From UCB3 sp964415605 (GTDB taxonomy: Bacteria > Chloroflexota > Anaerolineae > Epilineales > Epilineaceae), in assembly GCA_964415605.1 (NCBI GenBank), contig CAYQBA010000078.1:1-20299 (forward strand): a stretch of DNA of 20,299 nucleotides, in the 5' to 3' direction. How positions within the stretch are numbered: position 1 is the first letter of the stretch; every line of letters starts with the position of its first letter. Of this stretch, positions 16,736-20,299 are shown in pieces. The notes under the pieces are model-generated. The model did no database searches, was not told where the DNA came from, and saw only the letters and a list, made by a program, of their open reading frames with translations. The position numbers and the translations under genes were made by a program.

Positions 16736-18979
16736 ATGACATCGGTTCAGCGAGGATGGATGATCATCGCCGCGGGCCTGGCCGCCGCGGCCGCGGGCCT
16801 GACCGGGCCGAGCGCCGGCGCGCAGCCGCCGCGGACCGCGACGCCGACGCCCACCCGCACGCCCACCCCGACGCCGCCGCCGACGTGGCCGGTGGTGGGG
16901 ATGGCCGGCGGGCCGATCTACGGGCTGGATGTCTATGCCGTGCGGGCCGGGCGCAACCCCGTCAACGCCCGCCAGCAGGTCGTGGCGGCCGGGAACACCG
17001 TGTGGACCGGCGGGCAGGGCATCGAGTGGTCGCCGCGCAGCGGGACCGGCCCGGTGGACAACGTGCGCGCCGCGACCGACGGCGTGATCTTCGCCGACAA
17101 CGCCGCCGGCCGCGCCTGGCGGTCGACGACCTACGGCGACACGTGGATCACGGTGCGCGTCCGCGACGACGCGCCGGCGCACTTCCTGGCCGTGTCGCCG
17201 TTCTTCAGCCGCGACAGCGTGGCGCTGGCCGTCACCACGGACGACTGGCGCCCGTATCGCTTCGACAAGTCGTCGACCGCCTGGGTCGAGGTCGTCATCA
17301 AGCCCGGCGAGCGCCACGCGGTCGGCGCGGCCGGGTTCTCGCCGCTGTTCGAGGCCGACGAGACGGTGCTGCTCGGGACCGACAAGGGCATCTTCCGCTC
17401 GACCAACGGCGGCCAGACATGGGCGCTCTTCGCCGACGCGGCCGACGGCGCCCCGACGTTCGGCCCGGCCGCCGGCCCCATCGAGCGCCAGGGGATCGTG
17501 TTCCCCGACGACTACGGCGACGACGCGGCCGTGCGCTGGGACCTGGTCGACCACACGGTGTTCGCGTTCAACGCCTCGGGCGCGTACCGCTCCGACGACG
17601 ACGGCGCGACGTGGCGCCGCCTGCCGCTGAACGCCGAGGCCGTCTACGACCTGGCGGTGTCCAACGCCTGGCCGGCGGACCCGGTCCTGGTGGCCGCCAT
17701 CCGGCAGCCGGGCGCGGTCGCGGCCGTCTCCGACGACGGCGGCGCCACGTGGCGGATGGTCGCCGGGCCGGCCGGCGTCAGCGGGACGGGCGCGGCGGTC
17801 GCGCGCGACTTCGGCGCGCCGGGCTACCGCGTCCCGCCCATCCCGGGCTTCGACCACGTGCTGCGGATGCCGATCCTGGCCAAGAACGCGCTCGACCGCA
17901 CCCCCGCCGCGCCGGGCTACCGCGGCAGCCGCGAGGCGTACATCGCCACCGACGCCGACGGCGTATGGCGCTCGCAGGACGGCGGCGCCACGTGGGACCG
18001 CGAGACGTCGCGCGCGACGCTGCGCAACATCCAGCCGACGACCCTGGTGGCGCTGCCGGGCGGCGCACCCGAGGCGCTGGCCGGCACCGAGGCGGCCGGG
18101 CTGTACCGGTCGACCGACGGCGGCCGGAGCTGGGCGTGGCTCGACACCGAGCTGCCGCGCGGCCACGGCCAGGACATCCACCGGCTGGTCGTGTCGCCGG
18201 CCTACGCCGCCGACCGCACGGTGTTCGCCGCGACGACGAGCGGCGTGTGGGCCGGGCGCGAGGGCGGTCGGCGCTGGAGCAAGCTGCCCGGCCCGGCGGC
18301 GGCGCGGGCGCTGGCCGTGTCGCCGGCCTTCGCGCGCGACCGGACGCTGGTCGCCGACGGCCAGATGTCGACCGACGGCGGCACCACGTGGCAGCCGCTG
18401 CCGATCGTCGGCGCGTTCCCGTGGCACGCGGCCGTGTTCTCGGCGCGCTTCGAGACCGACCGCACGCTGTGGGTCAGCCGCGTCCCGCAGCCCGACGAGA
18501 GCCTCGAGTACACGCTGTACCGGTCGCAGGACGCCGGCCAGACGTGGCAGCGCGTCGACGTGCCGTCCATCCGAAGCCGGCAGTTCTTCGACCTGGCCAC
18601 GCTGTCGGTCGGCGCCGACCCGCTCAAGCTCATCGCGGCCAGCGACAGCGGGCTGTACGTCACGCCGGACTACGGCGCCACCTGGACCCGTCCAAACGGG
18701 ACGCCCGGCCGCCGCTCGGTCGCCATCGCGAGCCTGACGCTGAGCGAACCGCACACCATCGGCATCGTGGCGGTGGCGGCGGACGACGGGCTGTACTGGT
18801 CCGTCAACCGCGGCGTGACCTGGTCGCGCACGCCGCAGCGCATCGCCGGCGTCCGTGCCGTCGCGTGGGCGCCCGACGGCGCGGCGCTCCTCGGCGTCGT
18901 GCCGATGGGCGTCACGTGGTCGGACATCAGCCTGTCGGGCCTCGCCGCGGCCGAGCCCGGCGCGCCCGCGCGCCGATGA
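16736..18979 (+). CDS. Exported Asp-box (BNR) beta-propeller protein with Thr/Pro linker
   Basis: A 747-residue secreted or surface protein. The N-terminus has a signal peptide (about 1-34: VQRGWMIIAAGLAAAAAGL, then SAGAQPP). A linker of alternating Thr and Pro follows (TATPTPTRTPTPTPPPTWP). The rest is built of about eleven Asp-box repeats of the S-x-D-x-G-x-T-W type from about residue 126 to 690, for example STNGGQTW, SDDDGATW, SQDGGATW and STDGGTTW. This is the layout of sialidase-like, VPS10/sortilin-like and YCF48-like propellers. No sialidase catalytic Arg triad or FRIP motif was recognised, so an enzyme role is not supported. Binding or scaffolding outside the cell is more likely. The ATG at 16736 is fixed by GGAGGA 10 nt upstream. 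The stop overlaps the start of the next gene. Confidence 0.85.
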   Translation: MTSVQRGWMIIAAGLAAAAAGLTGPSAGAQPPRTATPTPTRTPTPTPPPTWPVVGMAGGPIYGLDVYAVRAGRNPVNARQQVVAAGNTVWTGGQGIEWSPRSGTGPVDNVRAATDGVIFADNAAGRAWRSTTYGDTWITVRVRDDAPAHFLAVSPFFSRDSVALAVTTDDWRPYRFDKSSTAWVEVVIKPGERHAVGAAGFSPLFEADETVLLGTDKGIFRSTNGGQTWALFADAADGAPTFGPAAGPIERQGIVFPDDYGDDAAVRWDLVDHTVFAFNASGAYRSDDDGATWRRLPLNAEAVYDLAVSNAWPADPVLVAAIRQPGAVAAVSDDGGATWRMVAGPAGVSGTGAAVARDFGAPGYRVPPIPGFDHVLRMPILAKNALDRTPAAPGYRGSREAYIATDADGVWRSQDGGATWDRETSRATLRNIQPTTLVALPGGAPEALAGTEAAGLYRSTDGGRSWAWLDTELPRGHGQDIHRLVVSPAYAADRTVFAATTSGVWAGREGGRRWSKLPGPAAARALAVSPAFARDRTLVADGQMSTDGGTTWQPLPIVGAFPWHAAVFSARFETDRTLWVSRVPQPDESLEYTLYRSQDAGQTWQRVDVPSIRSRQFFDLATLSVGADPLKLIAASDSGLYVTPDYGATWTRPNGTPGRRSVAIASLTLSEPHTIGIVAVAADDGLYWSVNRGVTWSRTPQRIAGVRAVAWAPDGAALLGVVPMGVTWSDISLSGLAAAEPGAPARR

Positions 18980-20283
18980 GCCTGGCCGTCCCGGCGGGCG
19001 CGCGGCGGCGGCCCGGCTGGCTGCTGGATGTCGCCCTGATCGCCGTGGTGTGCCTGGCCGGGCTGGGCCCGCGCCTGTCGATCGCGCGGTCGTACGCCGA
19101 GCCGCTCCAGAGCGAGGAGCGGCTCTACAACCGCTACGCCGTGCCGTGGGCGCTGGGCGAGGGCGCCGAGCCGCGCGAGAAGTTCCTGCCGTGGCACCCG
19201 TACGGCTCGTTCACCCACCGGCCGCCGGGCTACGCGCTGTTCGTCGGCACCGTGTACCGGGTGGCCGGCATCGAGAACCACGCGGCGGTGCGCGAGGCGC
19301 AGGCCTGGATCGACGCATCGAGCCTCGGCCTGGTGTACCTCGTGGGGCTGCTGGTCTTCGGCGGCTGGGCGGGCCGCGCGGTCGGCCTGACGGCGGCGCT
19401 GGCGGTGGCCCGCTACGACTTCATGATGCTGTTCGTCGCGCGCGTGCTCAGCGAGGTCGTGTACCTCTGGCTGTGCCTGGCGTTCCTCGTGCTGGCGCTG
19501 GCGGCGCTGCGGCGCGACCGCTGGACCTGGACGCTGGCGGCGGCGTTCGTGCTGGGCTGGGCCAACCTGACCCGGCCGTTCGTCATCTTCGTGGCCCCGG
19601 GCTTCGTGCTGTGGTGGCTCCTGGCGCCCGGCGTCGCGTGGCCCCGCCGGTGGCGGCACGCGCTGGCGGCGGCCGTGGGCGTGGCGCTGGCCATCGCGCC
19701 GGTGACGCTGCGCAACTGGCAGTTCCACGAGCGGCTCATCCTGATCTCGACGAACAGCGGCTTCACGCTCTACCAGAGCCTGGCCAACGTGCCGGACCTC
19801 TCGGCGCCGGAGGACCTGCCCAGCGAGGAGGCCATCGACGCGCTGGGCCTGGGCGAGGTCGACGAGCAGGCGGCCTTCCGGCGCGCTGCGCTCGACTACA
19901 TGCGCCGGCACCCCGAGGACCTCGGCAAAGTGTTCGGCCGCAAGCTGCACGTGTTGTGGGCGGCCAAGGGCGGGCACAAGATCAGCCACGTGCTGATGAC
20001 GACGCCCGACGACCCGTGGCTGTACCCCATGGTGCTGCTCGGCGCCGTGGCGTCGCTCTTCGTGCGGCCGCGCGTGGCCTGGCACCCGCGGCTGCTCGTG
20101 GCCGGCACGATCCTCAGCCAGTACCTCGTCAGCCTGATCGCCAACGCCGAGGTCCGCTACCGCGTCCCGGTCGTCCCGCTGCTCGCCGTGCTGGCGGCGT
20201 GGACGGCGTGGGGGGTGGCCGGCGCGCTGTGGCGCCGCCGGACGGCCCGCCCCGTGGCCCCCGCGCCGGCGCCCGCCGCGTAG
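18976..20283 (+). CDS. GT39/ArnT-like polytopic membrane glycosyltransferase
   Basis: A 435-residue protein with about eight to ten hydrophobic membrane segments, resembling the PMT_2 group of GT-C glycosyltransferases. These enzymes take a sugar from a polyprenyl-phosphate donor and transfer it to protein or lipid outside the membrane. After the first membrane segment comes an acidic pair, Glu47-Glu48 in SEERLYNRYA, at the place of the usual catalytic Asp-Glu. The PMT_2 hallmark HRPPGYALF (81-89) follows. Near the C-terminus NAEVRYRVPVVPLL is also typical of the group. The ATG at 18976 overlaps the propeller stop in ATGA, so the two are translationally coupled. Sugar and acceptor are unknown; the linked propeller is an obvious candidate acceptor. 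The gene is complete and ends 16 bp before the window edge. Confidence 0.85.
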   Translation: MSLAVPAGARRRPGWLLDVALIAVVCLAGLGPRLSIARSYAEPLQSEERLYNRYAVPWALGEGAEPREKFLPWHPYGSFTHRPPGYALFVGTVYRVAGIENHAAVREAQAWIDASSLGLVYLVGLLVFGGWAGRAVGLTAALAVARYDFMMLFVARVLSEVVYLWLCLAFLVLALAALRRDRWTWTLAAAFVLGWANLTRPFVIFVAPGFVLWWLLAPGVAWPRRWRHALAAAVGVALAIAPVTLRNWQFHERLILISTNSGFTLYQSLANVPDLSAPEDLPSEEAIDALGLGEVDEQAAFRRAALDYMRRHPEDLGKVFGRKLHVLWAAKGGHKISHVLMTTPDDPWLYPMVLLGAVASLFVRPRVAWHPRLLVAGTILSQYLVSLIANAEVRYRVPVVPLLAVLAAWTAWGVAGALWRRRTARPVAPAPAPAA

Positions 20284-20299
20284 CCGGCCCATGGCTGCC

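Noticed and set aside
15841..18975. Giant fusion upstream of the GT39-like protein
   Set aside because: The upstream part of this frame is an Arg-rich shadow of the GT2 and propeller genes; only the part from ATG 18976 is a real protein.

Overview
The window looks like a piece of a very GC-rich (about 70% by eye) bacterial chromosome. It carries ordinary housekeeping genes (typA, dnaK, grpE, tpiA, an RNase J gene) interleaved with small accessory modules. A secreted protein with a Thr/Pro-rich linker, TTG/GTG starts, weak Shine-Dalgarno signals and RNase J instead of an RNase E would fit a high-GC member of the Chloroflexota. This placement is an inference from style, not from a marker gene. 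No rRNA, tRNA, CRISPR array or transposase was seen.

Left arm (1-11295), all genes on the minus strand. Read in the direction of transcription from the centre, it starts with an AbrB-type antitoxin and a PIN toxin (11295-10629). Next come dnaK and grpE (10475-7901) and a two-BON-domain protein with its own promoter (7738-7124). Then follows a defence-flavoured stretch: a large single-chain MmeI-like restriction-methylation protein (7022-3537), a broken Uma2-type nuclease remnant (about 3536-3316), and an MNT/HEPN toxin-antitoxin pair (3207-2354). The arm ends with the ribosome-associated GTPase TypA/BipA (2056-209). Between the HEPN gene and typA lies an array of six copies of a 10-bp core at an exact 22-bp pitch, followed by a compact hairpin.

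Right arm (11476-20283), all genes on the plus strand. A ribbon-helix-helix antitoxin and a second PIN toxin (11476-12142) are back to back with the AbrB/PIN pair across a 180-bp divergent promoter region. They are followed by tpiA and an RNase J gene, 12 bp apart and probably co-transcribed. The last block is a four-gene run: a nucleotide-sugar epimerase, a Dpm1-like polyprenyl-phosphate glycosyltransferase, an exported Asp-box beta-propeller protein with a Thr/Pro linker, and a GT39/ArnT-like membrane glycosyltransferase that overlaps the propeller gene by 4 bp.

The two most interesting readings are these. First, the terminal operon may be a self-contained surface O-glycosylation system in which the acceptor (the propeller with its Thr/Pro linker) is encoded between the donor-making and donor-using enzymes. 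Second, the 22-bp-pitch array upstream of typA is unexplained by any gene and shows an invariant core with drifting tails, as expected of a helically phased protein-binding array. Three genes (the MmeI-like enzyme, the RHH antitoxin and the epimerase) have promoter elements placed so that their mRNAs should start at, or within a base or two of, the start codon, which suggests routine use of leaderless mRNAs.
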